Numbered from the stretch's first letter, positions 34,380 to 46,140 are shown. The stretch: DNA of 64,000 bases from Azolla caroliniana (GCA_043228905.1 JBHGNT010000013.1:6014001-6078000); one strand, 5' to 3'. Translations and numbers: made by a program. Notes: generated from the sequence alone by a model not told the origin.

Positions 34380-35379
34380 GTATGCTACATTATAGGCTAT
34401 GGATATCTTTTCAAGATTGATTTTCCCTGAAATGACGCAATCTCAAACGAAATGATATCGAACATTGATATGCTTGGAGGCGTTGTGATGGACCGGATTT
34501 TTTGACAGAGCAACAACATCTTGACTGTCACTGTAAACAATTGAACCTGAGCCGATTTCGGCTTGTCAAAACATGCAGGCCAGCCAACCAAGCCATAAGG
34601 CCTCTTTCGCCGCATCGGATGCGGCTACGTATTCTGCCTCGTTCATTGATGTGGCGTTGCACTCCTGAAGTTTTGATTTCCACGAGATCGCTCCATTGCT
34701 AAGTTTAAAACAATATCCGGTTGTCGATTTACGACTGTCTACGCAACCAGCAAAGTCCAAGTCGGTGTATCCGACTACGCTTGAGATGTCATTCGAGCCG
34801 AATAGAATACTAAGGTCTTTTGTGCCCACCAGATATTTGAACACATGCTTGACTACATTCCAATGCGATCGGCCAGGATTGTACATAAATCTGTTGACAA
34901 CTCCAACGGCATGAGCGATGTTAGGCCGTGTCGCCACCATCGCGTACATCAGGGAGGCAACTGTCGGCGCATACGGGACCAACTTCATAATTTCCCCCTC
35001 CGGACTGGATGTTGGCCAGTCTCGCTAAGACAGCCGAGTACTAATGGGGACTGGGGTTAAAGGAGATTTTGTAGATTGCATGTTGAAGCATTCAAGGACA
35101 CATCCAATGTAGTCGGATTGAGACAAAAACAATTGCCTTCGATTTCAATTCCGACTTATTTTCATGCCAAGAATGTGTCATGCCGAAACGAGGTTCTTCA
35201 TGGCAAACTTCAACCGCAATTTCCAAACAAGTTCGGCGAGTTCTCCGGCATGGTGACCGGAGATGAGCATGTCATCGACGTATATGATGAGGAAGATGGG
35301 GGATCCATCCTTAGATGTTTTTGTGAAGAGGCAGTGGTCCTCATCGCTCTTTGAGAAGCCGATCGATTGGATGAATTCA
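34380..35379 (-). pseudogene. Copia RT C-terminal part and RNase H (minus strand)
   Basis: RT motif IYVDDMLISGHH lies near 35265-35300, preceded by FIQSIGFSKSDEDH. The later RT/RNase H block occupies 34566-34988 (YTDLDFAGCVDSRKSTTGYC, MNEAEYVAASDAAKEALWL), then ALSKNPVHHNASKHINVRYH near 34450. Several frame breaks. The upstream half of the same RT lies at 42557-43390, separated by the DNA element 35385-42554. Confidence 0.85.
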
Positions 35380-35384
35380 TCAAA

Positions 35385-35424
35385 AACACTGGGTCATTGA
35401 AAACAAGTAATATGTCGTATTCTC
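35385..35424 (+). repeat. Left inverted repeat of DNA element
   Basis: AACACTGGGTCATT, a short gap, then CAAGTAATATGTCGTATTC. Matches the right end in reverse complement at most positions. Confidence 0.78.
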
Positions 35425-36028
35425 TTTTGCCATAGTTGGTGAGATGCATAAAAATACCCTAATTTAGCATGATTTTGAAAATGTACGATGCATGCGTTCC
35501 TATATTGCGAATGGGTGGTGAAATGTAGAACTAAATAAAATCCAAGCATTTGGTGAATTGTATACCTCTTGTTTTCGTATGAATTTGTATATCGTGGAGT
35601 ATAATTGAATACTAGGTAGAATATTAAACATCTTTATTTGGTATCCATATCCAAATTGTAGAGTAAAACTACATAAACCCTAAATTTTAATATGTGGTTT
35701 ATACTATTTCAGATCAATAGGCTTGGAACGTAGGTAACTTAAAACCTTCTATTATAAATAACATTCACAATTTCATGTATATAATCAAGCAACGAGAAAT
35801 GAATAAGTATAATATCATGTTAATACCCCAAACTGGAGAAGAGCATGGTGACAATTCATGTATATATACAAATTACAATTCAAAAAACGATTAAGAAGTG
35901 AAATAATGAACGAGTGAATAAAATTAAACGTTAAACATCTCAATCTCATTGATGTGCTTAGCTCTGAGTTCTTGATCCTGATCTAGACAGTCCCAGATTC
36001 TTGTGTTCCTCATTTTGATGAAGTTAAC

Positions 36029-39000
36029 TTATGCAGGGTCCTTCTCCAACGCAAAACAGTTTCGGAACATTCTCAATGCACAAGCTGTGGTAGTACCTAA
36101 TGGCCGCATGAACATGGAAAAGTATGTATAAGAATTATAGTCTTAAACTTGATCGACAGAAATGTAAGTAAATTTATATTATATACCTGTGCCTAAGAAC
36201 AAGTCTAGGACCCAATCATCTGGGTTTGAGAAGAGCTCTAGAAGGCGGTTGATCAATCTTTGAGGTTTTTGATAAGGATTCACTAGACACTTATCACCTG
36301 AAACGTGCCTTAATTTTTTGGTGACAGCTGGGCACATGATAAAATTCACCACGTTACGCTCGTTCACATGTGCTCTAGCCTTCTTTTTTGTTATTGAATC
36401 ATAGTAACCCACACAAAAATGTTTGACCGCACTAACCATTTGGTCGCCAGGGCTACGTGTCATATTTGTTTTAATCCTACAGAGAAATCAAATCATGGTT
36501 TAGAGGTTAGAATCTAAACATATAATAACAAGTATCATTATGATTAAAAACAAAATGTAACACACCAGTGCATGTGTTCAGTGGCATGACAACATGACTT
36601 CAGAGCTGTTGTGACTGACAATAATTGCCCCATGCTATGGAATATGATTATCCGCCATAGGGGGGCCAATGTCAGTTCTGCGAAATCCTTTACCATCTTC
36701 TCAATTTGGGGGTACTTGAAAGGCACATCATCATATTTTGATCCCGCAATTCGGAATCGATATGGTATGTCGACGATCAGCAAAGTGTAGTGCCTTCTCG
36801 ATAATAGATCGAGCATTTGTGCCACTTCCCCATTGAATACACTATAATGTAACGGTTTAAAGGGTTTGGACCCATGCAAAAAACTCTTCACTATCTCCGA
36901 ATCCTCCAGCAATTCCATCTCTTTCCCTTTCATCATTCTCTTCCCGTACTTTGCGCATTCTAAATGTGTGATAAAGGCAACTGGAATGCCATCATTATTG
37001 TGAGTCTTGTTTTTTTATGTCAATGGTTTCTGCAAGTATCAATGTTGTTAGGAGAGAACATAAGCTTTCAATGTATTAACATTAAAATGACACATACCCA
37101 TTCTCTAAAAACAATAAAAAAATCCTCCAGTGCCTTGTAGGAAGAAGTTATTGGGCAAGCTTGCTAAACTTCTTCCCATGTCGGCAAACTCAATTTCTGC
37201 ATCATCAATTCCTGAATCTTCATGTACACCTTGTGACTACGCAATAAATATGACATTAGAAATTAGAAATCAAAAGAGAAGAACATCCTGACAAATTGTG
37301 TAGTATAAATCCTTACTTTTGCAATTCAGTAACCATCTCATCCAAACTAAATTCCTTGGCAACAACTCGAGATAGCACAGATATTAAAAGTTTGTCATCC
37401 TTAATACCCTGTAATGACCTCCAAGGTAAAAGTTTCATGTCTTTTGCTAACTCTTCGATTACCAAGTCGCTTTTGCCCTTTGACTTCATTTTGATCTCAA
37501 CTTGTGGATCAATCTTTCCCTTCTTTGACCTTTTCCCTTTGACCTCTTTCAACTCCCACATGCCAAATATTTTATCTTGGAGATCCCACACCTCTCCAGT
37601 CCGAAAGGCTAATTGAAACCAGGAATCATATTTTCGTAGCCCTTCCGATTTAGTGCTCTCATTGACTGCAATCCCCACTTCGAGTAAACATTGGCGACGC
37701 AAACCAGGGTCCAACCTTGGGCCAAAACGGTCTTATGCATCTAGATACTCATGATGAAAAAATCTGATCCTTTCAATGCATGACATCTTATGCCTATAAT
37801 CATTATCATTGTTATGGTCTGAAGCCAGTAGCTTCGCCTCTTTGTGAGTGAGTCCTGCATATACTTTACATTTGGCGTACTTAAAGAAGGGGGTGAGAGG
37901 GTATTCTTTGACAAGCTGTCTACGAGCTTCGGCCGAATGAGATCCTCCAATCACATGATACGTATAGTCATCAGCAGAGCTATGCTTGAAGTCTGCCACT
38001 GTTGGACATTGATCTTGATCTAGCATTACTAAAAATGGCACTACAGTAGCATGAGCATTAATTTTCATTTTGCTTTTCAAGTTTTGCACGTGAACAACGT
38101 GCGGCTCTCTAATTTCTAGGGGCCGTCTTTTTGTCAAGGGATCAATTGGAGGCCTCTGGATTGAAGTAATTGGCAAATGAAAAAGCTTCCCTTTACGCAC
38201 AAGTTCTGTCTTTACAGTATTTTCTCTTATTTTATTTTGTTTTGACGTCAATACACCGGAGGATAGTTGACCTCTTGAAGCCACGACGTCCACTAGGTTC
38301 TCTTCTTCTTCCTCCACGAATTCTAACACCTCTTCATCATCTTCGTCGGGTCATGGTCATTTGTTGTACTTCTTATGAACCAGATTTGACTTTCTTGACT
38401 TTTTTGGTGGAGTTTGTGCTTCACCACTCATCATTTCTCTAGTCACATATGGTCGCAATGCAACTAATAAGTTATTCTTCGTTTGTATGTCTTTACGTAA
38501 TGACTTGGGATTGCAACAATCAGCTACTAGGTTTCCCTTGTCAAGACGCACTCGTCTAGAGCCAACAGAGCTTGATACATCGATGATAATACTCGAAGAA
38601 TCAATATCGTCATATTCTATGTTGGTTACATGACCATAGTTAAACGTTTTGCCAAGCTCCAGTTTACCTTTACTGTCAAACTTAGCGCATATTAATATCA
38701 GCACCCCATCTTCCTCGACATACGAGAGACACCATTCTAAGTCTGGGTAATTCTTGTATTTAACTTTAGTTGACTTCTCTTCTTGGGCCCCACCCTTGTG
38801 ATTCTTGGTCGTTGCAATAGAGGACTTCGATGCCCCATCCCCCGTTGAGTCAAAAAGTGTTCTTCTAGAGACATCTTTGACAAAAGAGCCTGAATCTCGC
38901 TTCATCGAAGTGCGAATCTTGAGTTTAAACGTAGGCACTTTTTGACAAGAGACACTAAAATTAAAAGCACATCTTGTTTAGGTTAATTACGAACTAGTCA

Positions 39001-39423
39001 ATACTCTTTGAATCGAAAAAGATGGATAAAGTAATAAAATAGAAGGAAATTACATGCAGAACACTAAAAAAGATTAACAGAATGATGAAAAAAGTGTATC
39101 TTAGGACAGAAAATTTCGATCTTAAATACCCTAAATTTCAACCAAAATCTGATGCACTGCATAGGATTTTCGTTGAAACGAGGGTTTTTCAACCTAAATC
39201 CGATGCACTACACCAGATTTTGGTTGAAGTTTGATCAATCTAGATATATATTTTAACTCAATGGTGTGTTTTCTTAACAAAATTGGTTTCATGTGATAAT
39301 ACTGGTATTGGAAAAGTTTGAGAATTATTACTTATTATAAAAAGGAATCTTTAGAGAATCTTTTAGAATCTTGGAAAATATAGAGAATATTACTAACATG
39401 GTGATCTTCTTTCCCTTGTTCAT
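36029..39423 (-). pseudogene. ParB-like domain plus beta-class DNA amino-methyltransferase gene
   Basis: Six exons fit in phase: 39398-39423, 37317-38954, 37098-37236, 36566-37029, 36187-36476 and 36029-36096, with GT-AG introns, giving about 874 codons. Order: a lysine-rich N-terminus; an unassigned domain (about 60-210); a Glu-rich stretch; a ParB/Srx-like fold (about 290-400, VIGGSHSAEARRQL then THKEAKLLASDHNND); methyltransferase motif IV as DIPY (688-691, usually DPPY); and AdoMet motif I as DLFLGTG (847-853). Motif IV before motif I is the beta-class order of N6-adenine/N4-cytosine methyltransferases. ParB-plus-methylase fusions are known from prokaryotic mobile DNA. In-frame stops at 38357, 38351, 37733, 37164 and 37015 all fit C-to-T change in CGA, CAA or CAG; a sixth in-frame TAA (36029-36031) may also be premature. 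Confidence 0.78.
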
Positions 39424-39755
39424 GATGCCTGGGTAGCGAGGTAGTGTGTCGGTGTGCTTGAAATTTGTCTGTGCTTTGAGCTCAATGGATTCTTAGTCGC
39501 GATAATGAAAATGAAGTTTGAACCTTCCTTATATATAAAAAAATTTTAATTTCTTTTTTTGAAAATAAAAATTATTATTTAATTAATTTTTTCAAATTTT
39601 TTTTCTTAAAAATATTAAACTCTAACTAAAAACCAATGTTTGGTTCTAATAGTTATATAGTACATGTTTCACCTTCCTTACTCTTTTCTATAGAGGACTT
39701 CGATATATAGGCAATTTATGGTAGTGCCACAGGGTTTGTCTTGAAGGTTTTGAGA
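39424..39755. promoter_or_regulatory. Shared divergent promoter region
   Basis: 332 bp between the two start codons of the DNA element. It is very AT-rich, with an ATATATAAAA stretch at 39530-39540 that could serve as a TATA box for the leftward gene. No experimental-style motif is certain. Confidence 0.45.
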
Positions 39756-42034
39756 ATGTCTTCTTCTACAAGTAGAACGTCTTGGTTCTCTATGGCCCCC
39801 TTTTCTTTGTCAAACAACTCGTATTTCTCAATAGAGGAGTACGATTACAAGAAACATTCGAAAGGCTCACGTCAAAACCAGAAAAGTGAGGCTCCTAGTA
39901 GTTTGAATTCTCTTTTTTCAATTGATCTTGTTGATGGTCCTCTTCGTGTAAGTTTCGAAGTGGACGATACTTCTATAGATAACAATAGTATTAATAAACC
40001 ACTTGCATTTAAAAGAATTCCTCGACAAGTTAATGAAAAGAGATTTAATTTTTTATGTTCTGATTGTCAACTTCTTTGCGACTTGAGCAAAACATGTTGT
40101 GCGAATCTCTGCCTTTCAACTTATGGAAAGTCAAGGCTACATGAAACACGACAAAAATATCTATCAGTTAATGGTGAAGACCAGGATACATTCTTCTTTC
40201 GCATATGCAGGTTAAAATGGATCACAACACGAGACCTAATTCTACACATGTTGAATATTTCCTTGGACTACATACGAAGTGTTGTCGAGCCGCTTTTAAA
40301 ATCACTCACAACATTGGAAATATGCGGTTGCAAAGAGTTGAAGAGAGACTACTGAAGGGATCGTGGGTATCGATCAATCGAAATGGCTCTGGATGTAAGG
40401 GTCAAATAGGGCAACACGCAATTAGGTGGATGGACATATATTTTTCAAAACAATGCGACATTATGCCTACGACTGGAAGACTGCATTTGTCAGATAACTT
40501 TACTTGAAGGGAAGTTTACCAATCATACAAGGACGACATGTCAGTAGAAGGTGCACCTTACATACAGTACAAACATTTTAATCGATTGTGGAGGTTACAA
40601 TTTAACGATGTGGTTATCCCTCGAAAGGTACGAATGGGAGTCTGCTCAATATGTGCAAGTTTAAAAAGTATGGCCAAGGGTGGAAAATCAGATGGAGAGA
40701 TAAGGAATTACAAGAACCTATTAAAAGAACATCGTGAGAGTCAAGCATCGGAACATTCTAAGGCTATGCATCATAGACAAAAAGCACTTCAATCTCCCGA
40801 AAAGTATATGTGCATGATTATTGATGGTATGGATCAGAAGAATACTTGTTTGCCACATTTCCAACGGCTCCCAAAAGATATCGGAGATGAGTGTCTCGTG
40901 CAAATGCATCTAGTAGGGTGTTTGACCTATTGTCAAACAATAAGGCCACAAGTATTCTTAACTTATCCTAATATCCACAACGACCCTAATCTCACTGTCA
41001 CCGTCATGCACAAAGTATTGCAATCATGGTCAGGCATAGTACCGCCAGTTCTATACGTGCAACTAGACAACACATCCAGAGAAAATAAAAACTCAACTGT
41101 CTTTGGTTATCTAAGCATGCTAGTAGAGAGGGGTATATTTAAAAAGATAAAGGTGAACTTCTTATTAGTTGGTGATGCCCATTATCATATAGATCAAATG
41201 TTTAGTAGGTTCTCGAAGAAACTAGCTCGTTGGAATGCTTTCACGCTTACCATGCTATCAAAGTTGATAAGTGAAGCATATACACCAAAGCCTGAAGTAC
41301 ATCACTTGAATGAAGTGTACGACTTCAAACATTTCTACGTGGATGGTGATGGGACTAAATGTAGGGTGATTGCATCTCTTAATAATATAAGTTTCAACCA
41401 TATCTTCCTCATAAAACAAACCTTTGCCAACCTCAAGATGATGGTGTTTTTTCCAAAACAATACTCATCCAGTACACAATGGGAGCCCCAAGAAGGTTGT
41501 AGGCTCCTACTTCATATCCCAGATGCACCAATGCATGGTGCACAGCAAATGCCATATGATGATCATAAAAATGTGGCACCCAAAAGTTCTATTGATGAAC
41601 AACGGGCATATTGGTTGCGATGTCTTGAAGAGAAACCAAAGAATATTGAGCGCACCAAGAAGTACGCCGATGATGAGCATGTTGAGTGGTGGGAGATCTT
41701 CTTCACCCATCAACGCACCATTTTAGATAACTACATCACCGGATATTGGCCAATCCATAACCCATTCACATGGAATATTGGGGTGCCATCAATGATATCG
41801 CCGACTCATCATCAACCATTGAATAATATAGAGCTTCATAATTTAGTTCGACCACTGCAAAGAGATATTTACGTGGGAGCAAGAAAGTCATGTATTGTTG
41901 AGGCAAGATGGCAAGGTAATTTGCAAGAACTACAAGTTGGAATGTTGGTCGCAACATTAGCTAGGGATGATTACATGGGCCATCCATTTTGGATTGCAAA
42001 AATTATTGAATTAGTGAAGGATGAAGAAGGCAAT
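39756..42034 (+). pseudogene. Transposase-like gene (DUF7869-type protein)
   Basis: The first part starts at ATG 39756 and has a Cys-rich cluster (CSDCQLLCDLSKTCCANLC). Near 40200 the frame changes, by frameshift or by an intron starting AG/GTTAAAAT, to the frame that runs to 42034. A TGA at 40505-40507 interrupts it where CGA is likely. The main 499-codon stretch contains CSICASL (possible zinc ligands), IIDGMDQKN, YVQLDNTSRENKN, and GDAHYHIDQMFSRFS in place of the more usual GHTH-x-x-ID. The three acidic positions suggest an RNase H-like DDE/D transposase, which is inference; the resemblance is to a family I know as DUF7869. After TAG at 42035 the frame stays recognisable with two more stops (TAG at about 42060 and 42228). 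Confidence 0.72.
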
Positions 42035-42515
42035 TAGACAAAGTCAATTGTGATCCACTAGTATCAGACATCTTCACCTGATGCATTTACGAGAAAGTAT
42101 TCTTTAGAGATGGTTAAGGATGTCGGATGTACCAACAGAAAGAGAAGAAGAAAGAATATACCGAGCACAACTACTCTCACACTAGACCGTGCTGACATAC
42201 TAGTATACGACTTCTCATTGATTAAATAGGGCCATCTAAGACAAGCTGCCATCAAGATAATAAAAGAGAAGATCCCAAATATGGTATCAAACAATATACA
42301 GAGACTAACCAGAAGAAATTCACGAATATGTATAATTATAGGTGGTAGTCATGTTGTACATTCTTTTGTATATTGTTAGGCATTTTACGTTCGCCTCAAA
42401 GTTTATGAAATGTTGAAATTCAATATATTTTGCCACATTTTTGAAAAGCTTTACGTATGTATCACGTCTTCTTGTAAAATTCGTGGTTTTGTGCCCTTTT
42501 TCGATGGAGTGTTCT

Positions 42516-42554
42516 TAAAATGTGACATATTACCTGTTTCAAATGACCTGGTGT
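42516..42554 (-). repeat. Right inverted repeat of DNA element
   Basis: Read inward from the right edge: ACACCAGGTCATTTGAAAC, then AGGTAATATGTCACATTTT. Confidence 0.78.
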
Positions 42555-42556
42555 TC

Positions 42557-43390
42557 GAACTTCTTGTACCACTGTCGAGGTGCCTATTTCAGGCCGTAAA
42601 GACTCTTCTTGAGTCAACAGACTAGATGTTCTTAGCTGGATACCACGAAGCCTTCCGGCTGCTCCATATAAATTTCCTAGTCAAGATCACCATGGAGGAA
42701 AGCCGATTTGACATCTAGCTAAATCAGCTCCAAATTCTCGGTTGCCACTACGCCGAGCATAAACCAAATGGTTGTCATTTTTACCATTGGTGAAAGATTT
42801 CGTTGAAGTCAACGTCGTATTCTTGTCGAAAACCCTTTGCTACAAATTTGGCCTTGAATTTCGGTGTGGCCGAATCGAACATCTCCTTAACTCGATAGAC
42901 CCATTTGCACAGAAGAGCATGTTGATTCTTCGGTAGTTTTGTTTGCACGAATGAAGTTCATTTCGGACTCCATTGCCAGATGCCATGTGGCCGAATTGGC
43001 TAATGTCGATGCTTCTTCATATGATGTTGGTTCTCCGGTTTTCGTAAAGAAGATGTTAGGGGAGTATCTCTCTAGGGGTTGCGATAGGTCTCGGGTCGTC
43101 AAGGTATGGCTTGACTGGTCGTATCGGGTGTCATGGTCAGATGGTCCAAAGCCGAGTCATTCCATTGTGCTGAGTCAGACACTGCCAAGTCGATGTTAGA
43201 GGGTTCAGCTACCCGTGAAGCTGACCGTGTGTTGTGTGCTAGGACATCTTGAAGGGTTGGCACATTGGAGAAAATTACCCTTCAGACTTCGATCGGCTTT
43301 TGGACCGATTGATGCATGGCCGACTCATTGAACATGAAGTTGTCGTGAGAATCCGTCACTATGTGCAGATCATGAGACGGAACTGTCGGG
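42557..43390 (-). pseudogene. Copia hinge and RT N-terminal part (minus strand)
   Basis: Minus-strand reading: TGEPTSYEEASTLANSATWH, then LELI(stop)LDVKSAFLHGDLD, EIYMEQPEGFV and KKSLYGLK(stop)APRQWYKKF, ending at the insertion point. The stops sit at Gln positions. It joins in sense to FDEFIQSIGF at 35379, which proves the intervening 7.17 kb is an insertion. Gag, protease and integrase are missing to the right. Confidence 0.85.
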
Positions 43391-44654
43391 GTTATGGACC
43401 GGAAGGAATTAGTACACACACACACAACACAACCAAGATTCACATATAAGACAAGTAAGTGAGAGGAAACATTCGTTTATTGCAAAAGAAATCGATTCTT
43501 TAAAAACTTAGAATCATGTTACAATGGATATGAAAATGAGAGATAAATCTTTTAAAGAAAGGAGCCAACAACCATATAAGGAGTGGTCCAATATGAATAT
43601 GAGAGATAATTTTTTGACAAGAAAGATTGAGCAAGGAAAGCAAGCTAAACCAGGCATTTTATATCAATATGAGAGATCATTTGTTTTTGGAATCAGAGCG
43701 AGAAGAAGAAGAAAAAAAAACTAGAGGGAAAAAATGGGACATATATTGAGCTCTTGTTGATCCCCCTTCTCAATATTACTTTGCATGTCCACTTTTAGTT
43801 GCATGGCCTTGGCTTTTACTTGCATGTGACCGTCTGTATAACTCGACCAAATGGCCCAACCATCCATAAAGTTTAGCTCGTGTGCAATCTGTACGTGCGT
43901 ACCATCCAAGCCGTGCGTCACAAACCGCCGAGCCACGCGCCCATCCGAACCGTGCACGCACCAAGCCGTGCGTCGCGAACCACCGAGCCACGTGTCTATC
44001 CGAACGAGAACGTCCACACGGCCATGCGCACGTGCACACGTGCGTACGTCCGCAACGCGCGCACATGCGTCCGTCCAAAACGTCCAGGTGATCCTGCAGA
44101 CATGCCTACGCCCGAGATGTCCACACGCACATACGTCCGAAACATCCACGCCACACAGTCTGGCCCAAGTCACCTTGAACATTTTGTGCTCCACACATTT
44201 ATATAATGAATAAGTTTTGGCTTTCTATATATATTGGGGGATCCAATGTTATCTTATCTATGTGGGATATCTCACAGTTTTGTTTTTTTCTTTTCTTTTA
44301 TTTTCTATTAAAACTTCTCAATTACATAAGTTAATACTTGTTTATCCGTTTCATGCGTAGTAAGATACGTTATGAAGCTTTTGAAGACATCTATCTTTCT
44401 ATATCAATACATTAATCTAATCTTAAATAATTATTTTACTGGTTTTCATATTGTGTGTGAAAAACCACACAACATTCACCCCCACCAAACCTGCACATCC
44501 ATCGGTATGTGCCAATTGTGGTGAGGTTCCTCTTTTAATTACTCTTTTCAACCTCGATGTTCAAGGCTACATCATCTAGAGCTTCGATCTCAAGATTTGG
44601 GGCCTCTCTTCTTTTAAAGTTCTTGATCCTGTTTCCTGCAATCAGCAAGGCAAG
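43391..44654. other. Intergenic with GC-rich imperfect repeats
   Basis: Contains an ACACACAC run (43414), GA-rich sequence near 43520-43730, and a GC-rich block 43885-44150. No gene recognised; the open frames here are repeat-driven. Confidence 0.5.
43900..44010. repeat. About 58-bp imperfect tandem pair, CpG-rich
   Basis: CCAAGCCGTGCGTC followed by RAACCRCCGAGCCACG and TCCGAAC occurs twice (43908 and 43962). A diverging CGTCC/ACGTGC-rich tail follows to about 44150. Much richer in CpG than its surroundings. Confidence 0.65.
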
Positions 44655-45091
44655 TGTTGAGAGACAAGCTCAACATCGGCCGGATCGGTTGAGCAAGCCG
44701 AGGACCGGATCGGTTGGGACCGATCGGTTAGGCCGAATCGGTTGGAAACCGGTACGCAAACCGGTGCATAAGAAGGCCAGATCGGTGCAGAAACTAGGAG
44801 GCCATCGGAAAGATATTCCGCAAGCAATATATTTGGGAGTTAGTGTCGAGGCTCATTTATGAGTAGTCAAGTACTGTCAGTACTTGTGTCAACCCATTGT
44901 CAGGGCTTGTATAAAAGGTGCTCACTAAGCACGATGTATGTACAGATCGAGTATTATTTTTTTAATTAAGTTCTTGTGTTTACTCTCTCTTTGTCCCTCC
45001 CGTGCGTACTGTGCAAACCTAAGCTTTCCATTAAACCTGCGTTTTCTGTTGTTCAGTTTTTCTATATTGCTTCCGCACGCCATTCTTTTCA
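44655..45091 (+). repeat. 5' LTR of copia element
   Basis: Starts TGTTGAGAGACAAGC and ends TTTTCA at the primer-binding site. It contains repeated CCGGATCGGTTG-type words and GTATAAAAGG near 44920 as the likely TATA box. Confidence 0.8.
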
Positions 45092-45103
45092 TGGTATCAA
45101 AGC
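45092..45103 (+). other. Primer-binding site, initiator tRNA-Met type
   Basis: TGGTATCAAAGC directly follows the LTR. It matches the common plant copia site TGGTATCAGAGC except at one position. Confidence 0.82.
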
Positions 45104-45172
45104 GTGAGGGTTGAGAACCTCTGCAGCCGACTTTGCTTGAAGGAAAAACCAACGAAGAAGAACAAGAAAACC

Positions 45173-46120
45173 GATGGACAGAGGAATGGCTAGCTCGCTT
45201 CCAACGGAGAAGCTCGACAGAACCAAGTACGCATCTTGGTCCTACAAGATGCACCAGTACCTGCTTGGACAAGGTTACTCGAGCTATGTCGATGGAGCAA
45301 ATGACACAACACCCGATTCGACACACAAAGACTTCCCGATGTGAGAACAATCGGCGAGCAGAGTGTTGTACTGTTTCGCATCTTGTGTGGGCGAACAACT
45401 GCTAAGCTACGTTCGGGATGCAAAAACGCCGAAGGGTGCGTGGGAAAATCTGAAGAAGATCTTCGCCGCGAGCACCACAGCCAGGAAGCTTTAGCTTCGA
45501 CAAGAGTTGAGCAACCTACGACAATGCAATTTGTCGGTGGCTAACTATACCTCGAAGATCAAGGACATATGCGACTCCTTAGCTTCCATCGATGTGAACA
45601 TCGAGGAAAGCGAGATGGTTCAGTTCTGTCTCGAGGGTTTGGCGTCAAAGTTTGGAGCGTTCCGAACTGCTGTGTGTACTCGGGAGAATACGCCGTCATT
45701 TTTCGACTTACAGTCGATGCTCCCTACAGAGGAGAACCACGCGGGTGCGTCGACGAGCACGCATGCCGACAGCAAGATGTTGTACACAGAGGGAGAGAGG
45801 CCCCGTGGTCGTGGCGGACGAGGCAAGTCGGTATGCAATGGAGGCGGCGGACGGGATCAAGGAAGAAGGCACCAAGTGATGCCGACAGCAATTCCGGACC
45901 CTCCGGAAATAGGGGGAGTCGAGGCGACGAGAACCAGCAAGGGAAATCCGTCATGGAATGATGGTACTATGGCAAGAAAGGCCACATGGAGAGCGAGTGC
46001 TCGAAAAAGCGCGCCGAGTCGGAGAGGACTAATTCCGGATCTGGTTCTAGACATACCGACAAAGGAAACCGGCAGCGATCGCAGTACGCCGAAGGATTCG
46101 GAAAAGTTGAAAAAGGGTCA
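45173..46120 (+). pseudogene. Copia gag
   Basis: Starts MDRGMASSLPTEKLDRTKYASW, a typical copia gag N-terminus, then AWENLKKIFAAST, SNLRQCNLSVANYTSKIKDIC and EMVQFCLEGLASKFGAFRTAV. TGA at about 45342 (Trp expected) and TAG at about 45492 (Gln expected) interrupt it. The zinc knuckle near 45958-46005 has lost Cys positions (WYYGKKGHMESEC). Confidence 0.83.
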
Positions 46121-46140
46121 ATCTTCGTGACGAGACACGA

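Larger units (their letters stand above)
35385..42554. mobile_element. 7.17-kb DNA transposon with ParB-methyltransferase and transposase-like genes
   Basis: Inserted in a copia RT between YKKF (right, minus strand) and DEFIQSIGF (left). The ends are imperfect inverted repeats of about 38 bp: ACACTGGGTCATTGAAAAC on the left against ACACCAGGTCATTTGAAAC read inward from the right, both continuing into GTAATATGTC. The probable target duplication is TCAAA (35380-35384) and TCGAA (42555-42559), one mismatch. Two genes are divergent from about 39.4-39.8 kb: a six-exon ParB/methyltransferase gene leftward and a transposase-like gene rightward. Both carry premature stops, so this copy is inactive. 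No superfamily with this gene pair is known to me. Confidence 0.82.

Noticed and set aside
43721-44213. Overlapping frames rich in Thr, Arg, His and Cys on both strands
   Set aside because: Open only because the CpG-rich repeat lacks stops; frames overlap on both strands with no domain.
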